NCBI GenBank assembly: GCA_035544955.1
Contig: DASZZN010000029.1
Coordinates: 62,001-126,000, forward strand
Length of the DNA: 64,000 nt
Direction: 5' to 3'
Origin: Candidatus Dormiibacterota bacterium
GTDB lineage: Bacteria; Chloroflexota; Dormibacteria; CF-121
The notes beneath the pieces were generated by a model, which had not been told where the DNA came from, searched no databases, and was given only the letters and a program-made list of their open reading frames with translations. How positions within the stretch are numbered: the stretch's first letter is position 1; each line of letters starts with the position of its first letter. Position numbers and translations under genes: made by a program. Of the stretch, positions 8,791-18,912 are shown one piece after another.

Positions 8791-10311
8791 TCAGTGCTTG
8801 AAGTGGCGCTCGCCGGTGAAGACCATCGCCACGCCGGCGTCGTCGGCGGCGGCAATCGCCTCGCTGTCCTTGACCGAACCGCCGGGCTGGACGATGGCGC
8901 GCACACCCGCCCGGGCCGCCACCTCGACGCCATCCGGGTAGGGGAAGAACCCATCGCTGGCCAGCACCGAGCCGGCCGCCCGCGGTCCGGCGCGGTGCAC
9001 GGCGAGTTCGACCGCCTCGACTCGGCTCATCTGCCCCGCTCCAATCCCGACCGCCGCCTCCTCGTGGACGAGCACGATGGCATTCGAGCGGACGTGCTTG
9101 ACCACCGTCCAGGCGAACTGCAGGTCCTTGAGGGTCGCGTCATCGGGCACTCTGGCCGTGACGACGCGCGCCTCGCCGAGGGTGCGACCGGTCTGATCAG
9201 CGGTTTGCACCAGGAAGCCGCCGGTGATGGGCCGCGCGTCGAGCTCCAGGTGCGCCGACCCCGCGCCGGGTTGCAGGACGCGGAGTTTGGGCCGCGACGT
9301 CATCGCCTTCAGCGCCGGCTCGTCGAACGATGGGGCCACCGCGACCTCGAAGAACGATCCAACCAGCGCCTGGGCGGCGGCCGCGTCAACCGATCGGTTG
9401 AAAGCGACGATCCCGCCAAATGCGGATCGCCGATCACAGTTGAGCGCGCGATCGAACGCCTCAGCCGGGTCCTGGCCAATAGCCACGCCACACGGGTTGG
9501 CGTGTTTGATGATGGCGACCGCGACATTCGGAAAATCGGCGACGAGTGACCAGGCGGCCTGGGCATCGAGCAGGTTGTTGTAGGAGAGCTCGAGCCCCTG
9601 CCATTGCCTGGCGCCCGCGATCCCACCGCCGCCGGCCGTCCGATAGAGCGCCGCCGATTGATGCGGGTTTTCGCCGTAGCGGAGGTCGCGCAGTTTGTGG
9701 CCGCCGAGGGTGAAGTCCTCAGGCAGCGTGGTCTGCGCCTCAGCCCCGCGCAGGTGCTCGCCAATGGCGGCGTCGTATGCGGCCGTGTGGGCAAAGGCCA
9801 CCGCCGCCAGGTGACGCCGCAGCGACGGCGGAATGCCGCCCGGTCCCTTCAACGCCTCGAGGACCGCCGGGTAATCGCTCGGCCGCACCACCGGAAGCAC
9901 GTGGTCGTGGTTCTTGGCCGCCGCGCGCAATAGGGTCACGCCGCCAATGTCGATCGACTCGATCGTTTCCGCATGGCCGGCTCCCGATGACACCGTCTCC
10001 ACGAAGGGGTAGAGATTGACCACCACGAGATCGATCAGCTTCAGCTCGCGGTCGGCCAGCTCCTGCAGGTGGCGCGGCTCGTCGCGGCGCGCCAGGATGC
10101 CGGCGTGCACATTGGGGTGCAGCGTCTTCACCCGCCCATCCAGCATCTCGGGGAATCCGGTCAACTCCTGGAGCGCGTGGACGGGGATGCCTGCATCGCG
10201 CAGCGCGCGCTCGGTACCGCCGGTGGCATACATCGTCACCCCGAGCCCATCGAGGCCTTGCGCGAATTCAGCCAGGCCGGTCTTATCGGAGACGCTCAGC
10301 AGGGCGTTCAT
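8791..10311 (-). CDS. purH: Bifunctional AICAR transformylase/IMP cyclohydrolase
   Basis: A 506-residue enzyme for the last two steps to IMP. The N-terminal cyclohydrolase domain begins with the typical [11 protein letters not shown]. The C-terminal AICAR formyltransferase domain holds [11 protein letters not shown], including the catalytic Lys and His, and ends in [10 protein letters not shown], normal for PurH. The ATG at 10311 overlaps the purN stop by four bases (ATGA). A longer in-frame reading to 10491 lies inside purN and is not credible. It is the ninth and last purine gene of the leftward operon. Confidence 0.97.
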   Translation of the reverse strand: MNALLSVSDKTGLAEFAQGLDGLGVTMYATGGTERALRDAGIPVHALQELTGFPEMLDGRVKTLHPNVHAGILARRDEPRHLQELADRELKLIDLVVVNLYPFVETVSSGAGHAETIESIDIGGVTLLRAAAKNHDHVLPVVRPSDYPAVLEALKGPGGIPPSLRRHLAAVAFAHTAAYDAAIGEHLRGAEAQTTLPEDFTLGGHKLRDLRYGENPHQSAALYRTAGGGGIAGARQWQGLELSYNNLLDAQAAWSLVADFPNVAVAIIKHANPCGVAIGQDPAEAFDRALNCDRRSAFGGIVAFNRSVDAAAAQALVGSFFEVAVAPSFDEPALKAMTSRPKLRVLQPGAGSAHLELDARPITGGFLVQTADQTGRTLGEARVVTARVPDDATLKDLQFAWTVVKHVRSNAIVLVHEEAAVGIGAGQMSRVEAVELAVHRAGPRAAGSVLASDGFFPYPDGVEVAARAGVRAIVQPGGSVKDSEAIAAADDAGVAMVFTGERHFKH

Positions 10312-10898
10312 ACGCGGAGCGGGAGGACCTGGCCGGCGATTCGCTTCACCACCACGGGCAGCAGAATGTGCTCCTCGGCCTGGATCCGCTCGCGGAGGCT
10401 CTCGACGGTGTCGTCTGGCCGAACCGCGACTCGGCTTTGGGCGAGAATCGGCCCTTGATCGACGTCGTCCGTCACCACGTGCACCGTGCATCCAGTCTCG
10501 GCGACGCCTTTCTCCAGTGCCCGGGCCACGGCGTCCATGGTGCCGGCGAACTCTGGCAGTAACGAAGGATGGAGATTGATGATCCGGCCCGCGAACTGCC
10601 GGGTGAAGGCGCGCTCCAGGATCGCGTCATAGCCGGCGCAGACGACCAGCTCCACGCCGTGTCGCTGAAGCGTCCTCGCCATGGCGAGATCGCGCGTCCG
10701 ACGGTCCGGAAAGCGAGCCAGGCGAAACACCTCGCGGGAGACGCCGGCTCTTTTCGCGAGGTCGATCGCCGGGCATTCGCGGTTCGCGCATACCGCCACG
10801 ACGCGTGCGGGATAGAGCGGGTCCTTCGCGGCCTCGATCAGTACCTGCAGGTTGCTGCCCCGGCCCGAGACCAGGACGCCAACCCGAAGCCGGCTCAC
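10308..10898 (-). CDS. purN: Phosphoribosylglycinamide formyltransferase
   Basis: A 196-residue folate-dependent GAR transformylase, third step of IMP synthesis. It starts with VGVLVSGRGSNLQ, has the active-site stretch INLHPSLLPEFAG (catalytic His) and the later TGCTVHVVTDDVDQGPI containing the catalytic Asp. The length is typical. Its start overlaps the purM stop by four bases and its own stop overlaps purH by four, implying translational coupling. The formate-dependent alternative purT is not seen in the window. Confidence 0.96.
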   Translation of the reverse strand: MSRLRVGVLVSGRGSNLQVLIEAAKDPLYPARVVAVCANRECPAIDLAKRAGVSREVFRLARFPDRRTRDLAMARTLQRHGVELVVCAGYDAILERAFTRQFAGRIINLHPSLLPEFAGTMDAVARALEKGVAETGCTVHVVTDDVDQGPILAQSRVAVRPDDTVESLRERIQAEEHILLPVVVKRIAGQVLPLRV

Positions 10899-11902
10899 TC
10901 TAGGATTTGGACACGCCGCTGCTCGGACGCCACGATATCGCCGACCACGAAAACCTCGCCCTCGAGAATCCGCAACGCTGTGGCCGCGCTAACCTCGTCG
11001 ACCACGACGATCATTCCGATCCCCATGTTGAAGGTTCGCCACATCTCCTCGTCCGGGGTGAACGGCGCGAGATAGGAGAAGATGGCCGGCTCCGGCCATG
11101 CTCCCCTTTGGATGCGGGCGCCCAGGCCGACCGGAAGGATGCGCGGTAGGTTGCCGACGATTCCCCCGCCGGTGATGTGCGCGAGCCCCTTGATGTCGAC
11201 CGCGTCGCGCAGCCGCCGGATGGGATCGAGATACGCGCGGTGGGGGGCGAGGAGCGCGTCCAGCACCGTCTCTTCGGTACCTGGGATCGTCTGCGTCAGC
11301 GCCCTGCTGGGAATCACGCGACGGGCCAGGCTGTAGCCATTGGTGTGTAGACCGGTCGAGGGCAGCGCGAGCAGCGCATCGCCTTCGCGGATCGATGTGC
11401 CGTCGATGATCGCATCGCGCTCGCAGACGCCGACCATGAAGCCTGCGATATCGTAGGTGGCGGGCTGATAGAGGCCCGGCATCTCCGCGGTCTCGCCGCC
11501 GAGCAGGGCGCAATTGACCTGCCGGCACGCATCAGCCATCCCGCCGACCACCTCGGCCACGACCGGCGGGTCCAGACTGCCGGTCGCCACGTAATCCAGG
11601 AAGAAGAGCGGCTCGGCGCCCGCCGTCAGCACGTCGTTGACGCAGTGGTTGACCAGGTCGGCGCCGATCTGCGCGTGACGCCCTGCGCCGGCCGCCAGCA
11701 AGACTTTGGTGCCGACCCCATCGGTGCTCGCCACCAGGATGGGCTGCCGGTAGCGACGCGTGTCGAGCGCGAAGAGGCCGCTGAAGGGGCCGACACCCGC
11801 GAGCACCTCGGGACCCTGGGTCGATGCCGCCAGCGGCTTGATCAGCTCGACCGCCCGGTTGCCGGCATCGATGTCGACGCCCGCATCACGGTAGGTCGTC
11901 AT
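10895..11902 (-). CDS. purM: Phosphoribosylformylglycinamidine cyclo-ligase (AIR synthetase)
   Basis: A 335-residue ATP-dependent cyclase converting FGAM to AIR. It has the characteristic VASTDGVGTKVLLA, GADLVNHCVNDVLTAGAEPLFFLDY and GGETAEMPGLY segments of PurM, followed by the glycine-rich HITGGGIVGNLPR. The length is close to the usual 340-350. It overlaps purF upstream and purN downstream by four bases each. Confidence 0.97.
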   Translation of the reverse strand: MTTYRDAGVDIDAGNRAVELIKPLAASTQGPEVLAGVGPFSGLFALDTRRYRQPILVASTDGVGTKVLLAAGAGRHAQIGADLVNHCVNDVLTAGAEPLFFLDYVATGSLDPPVVAEVVGGMADACRQVNCALLGGETAEMPGLYQPATYDIAGFMVGVCERDAIIDGTSIREGDALLALPSTGLHTNGYSLARRVIPSRALTQTIPGTEETVLDALLAPHRAYLDPIRRLRDAVDIKGLAHITGGGIVGNLPRILPVGLGARIQRGAWPEPAIFSYLAPFTPDEEMWRTFNMGIGMIVVVDEVSAATALRILEGEVFVVGDIVASEQRRVQILE

Positions 11903-13326
11903 CTCGCAACCGGCTCCAGCGCCAGCTTGTCCATCTCCAGCTGCACCGGAACCGGGACCGGGTAGTCGCCGTCGAAGCAGGCCATGCAGAAGCCGTGGAC
12001 GTTTTTCACCGCTCGGAAGAGCCCGGCCTTGCTCAGGTACTTCAGTGAATCGGCCCCGATCAGGCGTTCCACTTCATCCACGCTCCGGCCGGAGGCGATC
12101 AGCTCCGAACGGCTGGCGATGTCGATCCCCATGAAGCAGGGCCACTGGATCGGCGGGCTGCTGACGCGAAAATGGATGGACTTGGTCCCGGCCCGGCGCA
12201 ATTCCTCCACGATCTTCCGGCTGGTCGTGCCGCGCACGATCGAGTCGTCGACCAGTACGACGCGCTTTCCCTCGAGGATCTGGCGGAGCGGATTGAACTT
12301 CAGCTTGATACCAACGTTACGCAGGCGCTGATTGGGCTGAATGAAGGTACGGGTGATGTAGCGGCTCTTGATCAAGCCTTCGCTGTAGGGGATGCCGCTG
12401 GCCTCGGCGAAGCCGACCGCAGCCGGCGTGCCCGAGTCTGGGAGCGAGATGACGATATCGGCGTCGGCGGGCGCCTCGCGGGCCAGTTCGCGGCCCATGT
12501 TGCGACGGGCCTCGTAGAGCGACTGTCCCTGCAAGTGCGAGTCCGGCCGCGCGAAGTAGATGAACTCGAACATACACATCGCCTTGCGCGGCGACGGCAT
12601 CACCTGCACCGCGACCGGCTCACCGCGTCCCAGCACGACCGCCTCGCCGGGCTCGATCTCGCGCACGAACTCGGCGCCGACCGTATCGAGCGCACACGTC
12701 TCGGAGGTGATGATCGCGCCGCCGTCGGGCAGGCGTCCGAGGCAGAGCGGACGGATCCCGAGAGGATCACGGACGCCGACCAGCGCGTCTTTCGTCAGAA
12801 ACAGCAGGCAATATGCACCCTGCAAGCGCGGCAGGGCGCGGCGCAAGACGGACACGATGTCGTCTCCACTCGTGTGTGCGACCAGCTCAGCGAGGACTTC
12901 GGTATCGCTCGAGGTCCTGAAGCGCACGCCGTGGTCGTCGAGGTCGTCGCGAAGCACCTGGGTATTCGTAAGGTTGCCGTTGTGGGCGATGGCGATCGTC
13001 CCCAGCTGCGGGTGTTCGACCATGATCGGCTGCGCATTTTCGAGCCGGTTCGAGCCCGTGGTCGAATAACGCGTGTGGCCGAGCGCGAGGTGCCCGGTGA
13101 GCCCCTCGAGCGAGGCCTGGTCGAACGCCTGCGCCACCAGCCCCATGTCCTTGTGCATCCGCATGACGCGCCCGTCGCTAGTCGCGATCCCTGCGCTCTC
13201 CTGCCCGCGATGCTGCAACGCGTAGAGCCCGAAGTAGGTCAGGTTGGCGACATCGTCGCCGGGCGCGTCGATGCCGAACAGGCCGCATTCTTCGTGCATC
13301 CGTTCGTCCGCCATCGGATGGCGCAT
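11899..13326 (-). CDS. purF: Amidophosphoribosyltransferase (Fe-S type)
   Basis: A 475-residue enzyme for the first committed step, from PRPP and glutamine to phosphoribosylamine. The N-terminal nucleophile Cys lies in EECGLFG after a short propeptide, as in Bacillus-type PurF. The PRPP loop is VVLVDDSIVRGTT. The C-terminal region has PCFMGID and FCMACFDGDYPV, cysteine contexts that match the ligands of the 4Fe-4S cluster in the Bacillus-type enzyme. The ATG at 13326 shares one base with the purL stop (TGATG). Feedback control by nucleotides is expected from the family. Confidence 0.97.
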   Translation of the reverse strand: MRHPMADERMHEECGLFGIDAPGDDVANLTYFGLYALQHRGQESAGIATSDGRVMRMHKDMGLVAQAFDQASLEGLTGHLALGHTRYSTTGSNRLENAQPIMVEHPQLGTIAIAHNGNLTNTQVLRDDLDDHGVRFRTSSDTEVLAELVAHTSGDDIVSVLRRALPRLQGAYCLLFLTKDALVGVRDPLGIRPLCLGRLPDGGAIITSETCALDTVGAEFVREIEPGEAVVLGRGEPVAVQVMPSPRKAMCMFEFIYFARPDSHLQGQSLYEARRNMGRELAREAPADADIVISLPDSGTPAAVGFAEASGIPYSEGLIKSRYITRTFIQPNQRLRNVGIKLKFNPLRQILEGKRVVLVDDSIVRGTTSRKIVEELRRAGTKSIHFRVSSPPIQWPCFMGIDIASRSELIASGRSVDEVERLIGADSLKYLSKAGLFRAVKNVHGFCMACFDGDYPVPVPVQLEMDKLALEPVAR

Positions 13327-15494
13327 CAGAACGCCGTCTCCCAGGCCTGTCGCAGGGTTTCCAGCGAGATGCGGATGTCGGACCCCACGTGGAGATCGTC
13401 GCCACCAACCACGCCGATGGTCTGCAGCGGAACATGATGCTTGGTCATCAGCTTCTGCAACTCCGGAACACGGCGAGGGGCAACGCTGACGACGATCCGT
13501 CCCTGCGACTCACCGAAATAGGCGGCCTCGCGGCTGACCGGCCCGACGATCCCCGGACAACGAAGCCCGCGACCGCCATACAGGGCGCTTTCCGCCAGCG
13601 CGATCAGCAGGCCTCCGTCGGAAACATCGTGGGCGCAGCGTAGCACCCCGCTGCCGATGGAATCGAGCATTGCGGCTTGCAGACGACGCTCCGCCTCGAA
13701 GCTCACCGTGGGTGGCCGGCCCTCGAGCGGGGCACCCAGCAGTCGCCAGTACTCACTCCCGGCGAGCTCCTCGCGCGTCTCGCCAAGCAGGAAGACGATG
13801 TCTCCGTCTTCCTGGAACCCGGCGGGGCAGCGGAGGGATAGATCATCGAGCAGGCCCACCATCCCGATCACCGGCGTCGGCGGGATGTTCCGTTCGCTGG
13901 TCTCGTTGTAGAGGCTGACGTTGCCGCTCACGACGGGGAGCTCCAGGGCTCGGCAGGCGTCGGCGAGGCCACGAACGCTTTCCTGCAGCTGGCCGAAGAT
14001 CAGCGGCCGTTCCGGATTCCCAAAGTTCAGGCAGTTTGTGACCGCGATCGGGCGCGCGCCGGTGCAGACGATGTTGCGAGCGGCCTCGGCCACGGCGGCT
14101 TGCGTTCCCTCATAGGGGTCGAGGGCGACGTAGCGCGGATTGCCGTCGGTCGTCAACGCCAACCCCTTGTTGGTCCCCGGCACGCGCAGCAGCGCGGCGT
14201 CGAAACCCGGGCCGGTTACCGTGTTGTCCTGCACCTGGTGGTCGTAGGTGCGGTAAATCGGGCGGCGGCTGCGCAGGTTCGGGCTGGCGATCAGGTCGAG
14301 CAGGATCGCTTCCGGTTCCTCGATCGCGGGCATCACCGGCGCAGGTCGCTTCTCGGCAAAGGTGGCCATCGGAGTACGGAGCGGCACGCCGTCGATCAAG
14401 GCCTTCAGCGGCACATCTGCGACCAGGGCGCCGCGCTCGCGCACCCGCATCCGTCCCGTCCCGGTAATCGTCCCGATGCGATCCGCGTGCAGCTCGAAAT
14501 GGTCGAAGACTTCGCGTGCCGAAGCCTCCGCGTCCGGCCGCAGCACGATCAGCATTCGTTCCTGGGACTCGGACAGCATCACGTCGTAGGCTGACATGCC
14601 CTGCTCTCGGCGGCTGATCCGATCGACGTCGATGTCGATCCCGCGACGGCCACGGTGCGCGAGCTCGCTTGCCGCGCTCGTCAAGCCCGCCGCGCCCAGG
14701 TCCTGGATGGCGGTGACACCCTCCAGCTCGTTGAGTCGCAGGCAGGCTTCGCAGAGCAGCTTCTCGAGGAACGGGTTCCCGACCTGGACGGCGGGACGGC
14801 GCTCCGCGGATCGCTCGTTCATTTCGACCGAGGCGAAGGTCGCGCCGTGAATCCCGTCACGCCCGGTGTCGGCGCCGACGAGGAGCACGACGTCACCGGC
14901 GCGGTCTGCGCTGGCGCGCCGCAGCCGGTCGTGGCGCACCAGGCCGACACACATGGCGTTGACGACGGGGTTGTCGGCATAGCCCTCGTCGAAGTAGACT
15001 TCGCCCCCGACGGTAGGGCAGCCGAAGCAGTTGCCGTACCCGCCAATGCCGGCGACAACCCCGTGAAACAGGTGGCGGCCGCGACCGGAATCAAGCGGAC
15101 CAAACCGCAGCGCATCGAGGATCGCGATCGGGCGTGCCCCCATGGCGAACACATCCCGAAGGATTCCGCCTACCCCGGTAGCCGCTCCCTGGTAGGGCTC
15201 GATGGCCGAGGGATGATTGTGCGACTCGATCTTGAAGACGACCGCCAGCCCGTCGCCGATGTCGACGGCGCCAGCGTTCTCACCGGGTCCCTGGAGCACG
15301 TATGGCCCTTCGGTCGGCAGCTGACGCAGCAACGCCTTCGATGTCTTGTAACCGCAGTGCTCGCTCCACAGCGCGCCGAACATCCCGACCTCGAGGTCGT
15401 TCGGATCACGCCCGATGGCGCGCACGATTGCGCGATATTCCTGCTCGTTGAGGGCGACAGCTTGCAGCTGCGCGCGATCGATGGCAACCGCCAT
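13326..15494 (-). CDS. purL: Phosphoribosylformylglycinamidine synthase, large subunit
   Basis: A 722-residue small-type PurL, the ATP-dependent synthetase subunit that works with PurQ (ammonia from glutamine) and PurS. Conserved stretches include [38 protein letters not shown] and [16 protein letters not shown] chose the ATG at 15494 (MAVAIDRAQ), which shares one base with the purQ stop. A reading open to 16148 only shadows purQ in another frame. The size and the neighbouring purS/purQ identify the three-subunit enzyme rather than the 1,300-residue fused form. Confidence 0.97.
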   Translation of the reverse strand: MAVAIDRAQLQAVALNEQEYRAIVRAIGRDPNDLEVGMFGALWSEHCGYKTSKALLRQLPTEGPYVLQGPGENAGAVDIGDGLAVVFKIESHNHPSAIEPYQGAATGVGGILRDVFAMGARPIAILDALRFGPLDSGRGRHLFHGVVAGIGGYGNCFGCPTVGGEVYFDEGYADNPVVNAMCVGLVRHDRLRRASADRAGDVVLLVGADTGRDGIHGATFASVEMNERSAERRPAVQVGNPFLEKLLCEACLRLNELEGVTAIQDLGAAGLTSAASELAHRGRRGIDIDVDRISRREQGMSAYDVMLSESQERMLIVLRPDAEASAREVFDHFELHADRIGTITGTGRMRVRERGALVADVPLKALIDGVPLRTPMATFAEKRPAPVMPAIEEPEAILLDLIASPNLRSRRPIYRTYDHQVQDNTVTGPGFDAALLRVPGTNKGLALTTDGNPRYVALDPYEGTQAAVAEAARNIVCTGARPIAVTNCLNFGNPERPLIFGQLQESVRGLADACRALELPVVSGNVSLYNETSERNIPPTPVIGMVGLLDDLSLRCPAGFQEDGDIVFLLGETREELAGSEYWRLLGAPLEGRPPTVSFEAERRLQAAMLDSIGSGVLRCAHDVSDGGLLIALAESALYGGRGLRCPGIVGPVSREAAYFGESQGRIVVSVAPRRVPELQKLMTKHHVPLQTIGVVGGDDLHVGSDIRISLETLRQAWETAF

Positions 15495-16195
15495 CAGACC
15501 GCCACCCGGGTGAGCGCATGGATGGCCGAGCGAAAAAGGACCAACCCATCCTCGCTGCCGAGCAGCGGCTCGCAGGCCCGTTCGGGATGCGGCATCAGCC
15601 CGACGACGTTGCCGTGTGCGTTCGAGATGCCCGCGATGTTCCGCAGCGAGCCGTTGGGATTCGACGCCTCGGTTACACGGCCGTCGGCTGCGCAGTAGCG
15701 AAACACCACCTGGCCGTTGTGCTCGAGCGCATCCAGTGTCTCCGCATCGGCGAAAAAGTTGCCCTCGCCGTGCGAGATCGGGATACGCAGCACCTGCCCG
15801 GGGCGGCAGTCGAGCGTGAAGGCGGAGTTGCTCTGCTCGACGCGGAGGTGGACCCATTCGCATCGAAACTCGCAGGACGCATTCCGCAGAAGCGCCCCTG
15901 GCAGCAGCCGGGCCTCCTGCAGGATCTGAAAGCCGTTGCAGATGCCCAGCACCAGGCCGCCGCGATTGGCGAAGTCGGTGACCGCCTCCATCACCGGGGC
16001 GAAGCGGGCAATTGCCCCGCAGCGCAAGTAGTCGCCGTAGGAGAAGCCGCCGGGAAGGATGACCAGGTCCAGGCGATCGACGGTCTGCTCGCGGTGATCG
16101 ACGAAGCGCACTGGTTCCTGGAGCACGTCGAGAACCGCATGCGCACAATCCCGGTCACTCCAGGTGCCGGGGAAGACCACGACCCCGGTCCTCAA
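15494..16195 (-). CDS. purQ: Phosphoribosylformylglycinamidine synthase, glutaminase subunit
   Basis: A 233-residue class I glutamine amidotransferase supplying ammonia to PurL. The oxyanion segment [18 protein letters not shown], the nucleophile stretch LGICNGFQ and the C-terminal MPHPER (catalytic His and Glu) are all present. The start is a TTG at 16195 that overlaps the purS stop by four bases (TTGA). The position between purS and purL matches the three-subunit complex. Confidence 0.96.
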   Translation of the reverse strand: MRTGVVVFPGTWSDRDCAHAVLDVLQEPVRFVDHREQTVDRLDLVILPGGFSYGDYLRCGAIARFAPVMEAVTDFANRGGLVLGICNGFQILQEARLLPGALLRNASCEFRCEWVHLRVEQSNSAFTLDCRPGQVLRIPISHGEGNFFADAETLDALEHNGQVVFRYCAADGRVTEASNPNGSLRNIAGISNAHGNVVGLMPHPERACEPLLGSEDGLVLFRSAIHALTRVAV

Positions 16196-16476
16196 GCGGG
16201 ACGTTCTCCCGCCACGACCGGTTCGCCGATCGGTTGCAGCTCGATCCGGTAATCCTCGATGACGGCATTGGCGAGGAGCTGCCGCGCCATCTCGTCAAGG
16301 CGCGTTCGAGCCTGTGCCGCATCGGCCTCATCGATCGTCAGCACCAGATACTTTCCGGCGCGAACCTCGGTCACCGACTCGAAACCGAGCGCGTGCAGCC
16401 CACCCCTGATCGTCAGGCCGGCCGGGTCGTTGACGACGGGCTTGAGCGTCACGAAGACCTCGGCGCGATATCTCAT
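16192..16476 (-). CDS. purS: Phosphoribosylformylglycinamidine synthase subunit PurS
   Basis: A 94-residue structural subunit that bridges PurL and PurQ. It has the small ferredoxin-like PurS fold signature: [16 protein letters not shown], then [19 protein letters not shown], then a helix rich in Ala/Glu and a [11 protein letters not shown] strand. The ATG at 16476 overlaps the purC stop by four bases, and the stop overlaps purQ by four. Confidence 0.95.
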   Translation of the reverse strand: MRYRAEVFVTLKPVVNDPAGLTIRGGLHALGFESVTEVRAGKYLVLTIDEADAAQARTRLDEMARQLLANAVIEDYRIELQPIGEPVVAGERPA

Positions 16477-17363
16477 GCGCGCCGTCCCGCGTAGGAAACC
16501 GAAAAGCGGCGCAGCGCTTCGAGATAACGGGCGCTGGTGCCGGCGACCACCTCGTCGGGGAGCGGCGGCGCCGGGGGCTGTTTATTCCAGCCCAGCTGCT
16601 CCAGGTAATCACGCAGGTACTGCTTGTCGAACGAGGGCTGCGGACCGCCCGGGCGAAACTCCTCCAGGTCCCAGAAGCGCGAGGAATCCGGCGTCATCAC
16701 CTCGTCGATCAGGATCACGTCCCCATCGTGCCAGCCAAATTCGAATTTCGTATCGGCAAGGATGACGCCATGCTCGAGGGCCCGTTCGGACCCGAATCGG
16801 TACAACGAGAGGCTCAGCCGTTCGAGGGTTTCCGCCAGCTCGCTGCCGGCCCGATTGGCCAGCTCGGCGCGTGAGATGTTCTCATCATGGCCGGTCAGCG
16901 CCTTGGTCGCCGGCGTGAAGATCGGCTCGGGCAAGCGGTCGCTCTCCCGGAGCTCTTCCGGCAGCCGTTCCCCAGCGATCGAGCCGGTGCGCTGGTAGTC
17001 CTTCCAGCCGGAGCCCGAGATATAGCCGCGTACGACGCACTCGAACATGATGGGTTGCGCCATCACGACGCGCATGCTGCGCTGGTCGAGGTCGGGTTGT
17101 GCCTCGAGCAACGCGCTTGGGATCGCTTGATCCGCTGCCAGGTGATTGCGGACGAGGCTGCCCGTGTCTAAAAACCAGGAAAGTGAGAGCTGGTTCAAGA
17201 CGCGGCCCTTTTCGGGGATTGGGGTCGGCAGCACCACGTCGAAGGCGGAGATCCGGTCCGACGACACCATCAGGAGCTCGCCATCGTTGAGGCGGTAGGT
17301 GTCGCGGACCTTGCCGCGCGAGTGCAGCGGCAGCGGTAATGCCGTCGTCATGATGGCGCTCAT
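16473..17363 (-). CDS. purC: SAICAR synthetase
   Basis: A 296-residue enzyme joining aspartate to CAIR with ATP. Signature parts are RGKVRDTYRL near the N terminus, VSSDRISAFDVVLP, and LADTKFEFGWHDGDVILIDEVMTPDSSR near residue 200. The start at 17363 overlaps the purB stop by four bases. Its Shine-Dalgarno-like GGAGGGAG, six bases upstream, lies inside the GC-rich repeat that also encodes the last residues of PurB. An ATG four codons downstream is an alternative start. Confidence 0.96.
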   Translation of the reverse strand: MSAIMTTALPLPLHSRGKVRDTYRLNDGELLMVSSDRISAFDVVLPTPIPEKGRVLNQLSLSWFLDTGSLVRNHLAADQAIPSALLEAQPDLDQRSMRVVMAQPIMFECVVRGYISGSGWKDYQRTGSIAGERLPEELRESDRLPEPIFTPATKALTGHDENISRAELANRAGSELAETLERLSLSLYRFGSERALEHGVILADTKFEFGWHDGDVILIDEVMTPDSSRFWDLEEFRPGGPQPSFDKQYLRDYLEQLGWNKQPPAPPLPDEVVAGTSARYLEALRRFSVSYAGRRA

Positions 17364-18706
17364 GTGCTCCCTCCCCGACCCTCCCCCGCAACGGGGGAGG
17401 GAGATGCGAGCGAAGGCTCGATGCCGAGGCGCTCGAACGTCACGTCCAGATGGCGCAGGTAAAAGGCCGGGTCGAAAAGCTCGGTCAGCTCGTCGGCGGT
17501 GAGCCGCTCGCGAACCTCAGGGCTCTGTCCGACGATCGCCTTGAAGTCCTGCCCTCCGTCGAGTGCGCTAAGGGCCGCCCGCTGCACGACGCGGTAGGCA
17601 TCCTGCCGCGACATTCCCTTCTGCACCAGCGCCAGCAGCACGCGCTGGGAGAACACCACACCGCCGCTGCGATAGAGGTTGGCGCGCATCCGCTCGCGGT
17701 CGATCGTCAGTCCCTCGAGGATCTCGGCCATCAGCTGCAGCATGTAATCGAGCAGCGTGCAGGCGTCAGGGAAAATGATCCGCTCCGCGGAGGAGTGGCT
17801 GATGTCGCGCTCGTGCCAGAGGGCCTGGTTTTCCAGCGAGGTCTGCGCATAGCCGCGCACCACGCGAGCCAGTCCGCAGATCCGCTCGCTGAGCACCGGG
17901 TTTCGCTTGTGGGGCATCGCCGAAGAGCCCTTCTGCTCGGCGCCGAATGGCTCGCGCACTTCCGAGACCTCACTCCGCTGCAGGTGGCGGATGTCGGTGG
18001 CGAATTTCTCCAGTCCGCCGGCCAGCACCGCCAGCGTCGTCAGGTAAGCCGCGTGACGGTCGCGGGCGATCACCTGGGTGGTGACTGGGGCCACTCTCAG
18101 CCCGAGTTTCTTTAGCGACGACTCCTCGACGCGCGGCTCGACGGTGGCGTGGGTGCCGACAGCGCCGGAGAGCTTGCCCACGCGGATGTCCTCGCGGGCG
18201 GTCACCAGACGCTGCCGGTCGCGATCGAGCTCATCGAGCCAGCCGGCGAGGACGAAGCCGAAGCTGACCGGCTCGGCATGAATGCCGTGAGTGCGACCGG
18301 CCATCAGGGTTCCGCGCTCCTCCACCGCCCGCCGGCGGATGACCGACGATAGCCGGTCGACATCCTTTAAAAGGATGTCCGCCGCCGCCACCAGCTGCAG
18401 CGCGAGCGCCGTATCGAGGATGTCGGAGGAGGTCAGGCCGCGGTGGAGGTAGCGGGCGTCGTCACCCAGCGAGTCGGCGAGGGAATCCAGGAAGGCGACC
18501 ACGTCGTGCCCGACGCGGTCCTCCAGCCGGGCGACGTGCTCGGGGTCGACCCGAGCCTGTCGGAGGCGGTCCAGCGCCGAACGCGGGATCTCGCCGAGGT
18601 CGGCCCAGCCCTCACAGACGGTGAGCTCGATCCGCAGCCATAGCTCGTACCGCTGCCTTGGAGAGAAGATCTCGCTCATATCCGGGTGAGCGTACCGGGG
18701 GATCAA
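17360..18706 (-). CDS. purB: Adenylosuccinate lyase
   Basis: A 448-residue fumarase-superfamily lyase acting twice in purine synthesis, on SAICAR and on adenylosuccinate. It begins MIPRYAHPDMSEIFS, typical of PurB, and contains HRGLTSSDILDTA, GRTHGIHAEP and the flexible signature loop GSSAMPHKRNP. The final residues (SPSPVAGEGRGGST) are not conserved; they are encoded by a GC-rich palindromic repeat at 17365-17401. First gene of the nine-gene purine operon, with a TATAAT about 48 bases upstream. Confidence 0.96.
   Translation of the reverse strand: MIPRYAHPDMSEIFSPRQRYELWLRIELTVCEGWADLGEIPRSALDRLRQARVDPEHVARLEDRVGHDVVAFLDSLADSLGDDARYLHRGLTSSDILDTALALQLVAAADILLKDVDRLSSVIRRRAVEERGTLMAGRTHGIHAEPVSFGFVLAGWLDELDRDRQRLVTAREDIRVGKLSGAVGTHATVEPRVEESSLKKLGLRVAPVTTQVIARDRHAAYLTTLAVLAGGLEKFATDIRHLQRSEVSEVREPFGAEQKGSSAMPHKRNPVLSERICGLARVVRGYAQTSLENQALWHERDISHSSAERIIFPDACTLLDYMLQLMAEILEGLTIDRERMRANLYRSGGVVFSQRVLLALVQKGMSRQDAYRVVQRAALSALDGGQDFKAIVGQSPEVRERLTADELTELFDPAFYLRHLDVTFERLGIEPSLASPSPVAGEGRGGST
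17365..17401 (-). repeat. GC-rich palindromic repeat, copy A
   Basis: Contains a perfect inverted repeat, CCCTCCCCCG (17379-17388), a CAA spacer, then CGGGGGAGGG (17392-17401). Read on the minus strand it is followed by TCGGGGAGGG. Two related copies occur at 28317-28350 and 39616-39645. This copy is translated as the PurB C terminus and supplies the GGAGG ahead of the purC start. Confidence 0.75.
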
Positions 18707-18753
18707 ACGGCGGCTGGTCTCCTTGTGGGTGGCGGGCCGTCGGTGACGGGCTG

Positions 18754-18759
18754 ATTATA
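18754..18759 (-). promoter_or_regulatory. -10 element of the purine operon promoter
   Basis: A perfect TATAAT on the minus strand, 48 bases before the purB start, within CCGTTATAATC. No good -35 hexamer is visible; the best is a weak TCGGTT 19 bases upstream. The same CCG-Y-TATAATC core occurs before guaB3. Confidence 0.5.
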
Positions 18760-18890
18760 ACGGCCGCCGCCCCACCGAAACCGATTTCGTAACCTCCCTC
18801 ACCCCTGGCGACTTTTCATCTAACGGGGAGTTGCTGGTAAATTGGCCCAACACGTAACCAAGAGGGGCGGCCTCCCGTTCAATCTGCAGC

Positions 18891-18910
18891 GGGCGCCCTG
18901 TGGGGTGCCC
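18891..18910 (+). promoter_or_regulatory. Hairpin immediately before the sigma-factor start
   Basis: GGGCGCCC (18891-18898) can pair with GGGTGCCC (18903-18910), including one G-U pair, across a TGTG loop. It ends two bases before the ATG at 18913, where a Shine-Dalgarno would be expected and none is seen. It could limit translation of the sigma factor. Confidence 0.35.
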
Positions 18911-18912
18911 TG

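Noticed and set aside
10312-10491. N-terminal extension of purH
   Set aside because: It lies inside purN in another frame and is low-complexity; PurH homology begins at the ATG at 10311.
12172-13437. Long plus-strand open frame opposite purF
   Set aside because: Asp/Arg/His-rich antisense shadow of a well-conserved gene, frequent in GC-rich DNA.
15495-16148. Long N-terminal extension of purL
   Set aside because: It reads Arg/Pro-rich non-conserved sequence in a shadow frame of purQ; the conserved PurL start is at 15494.
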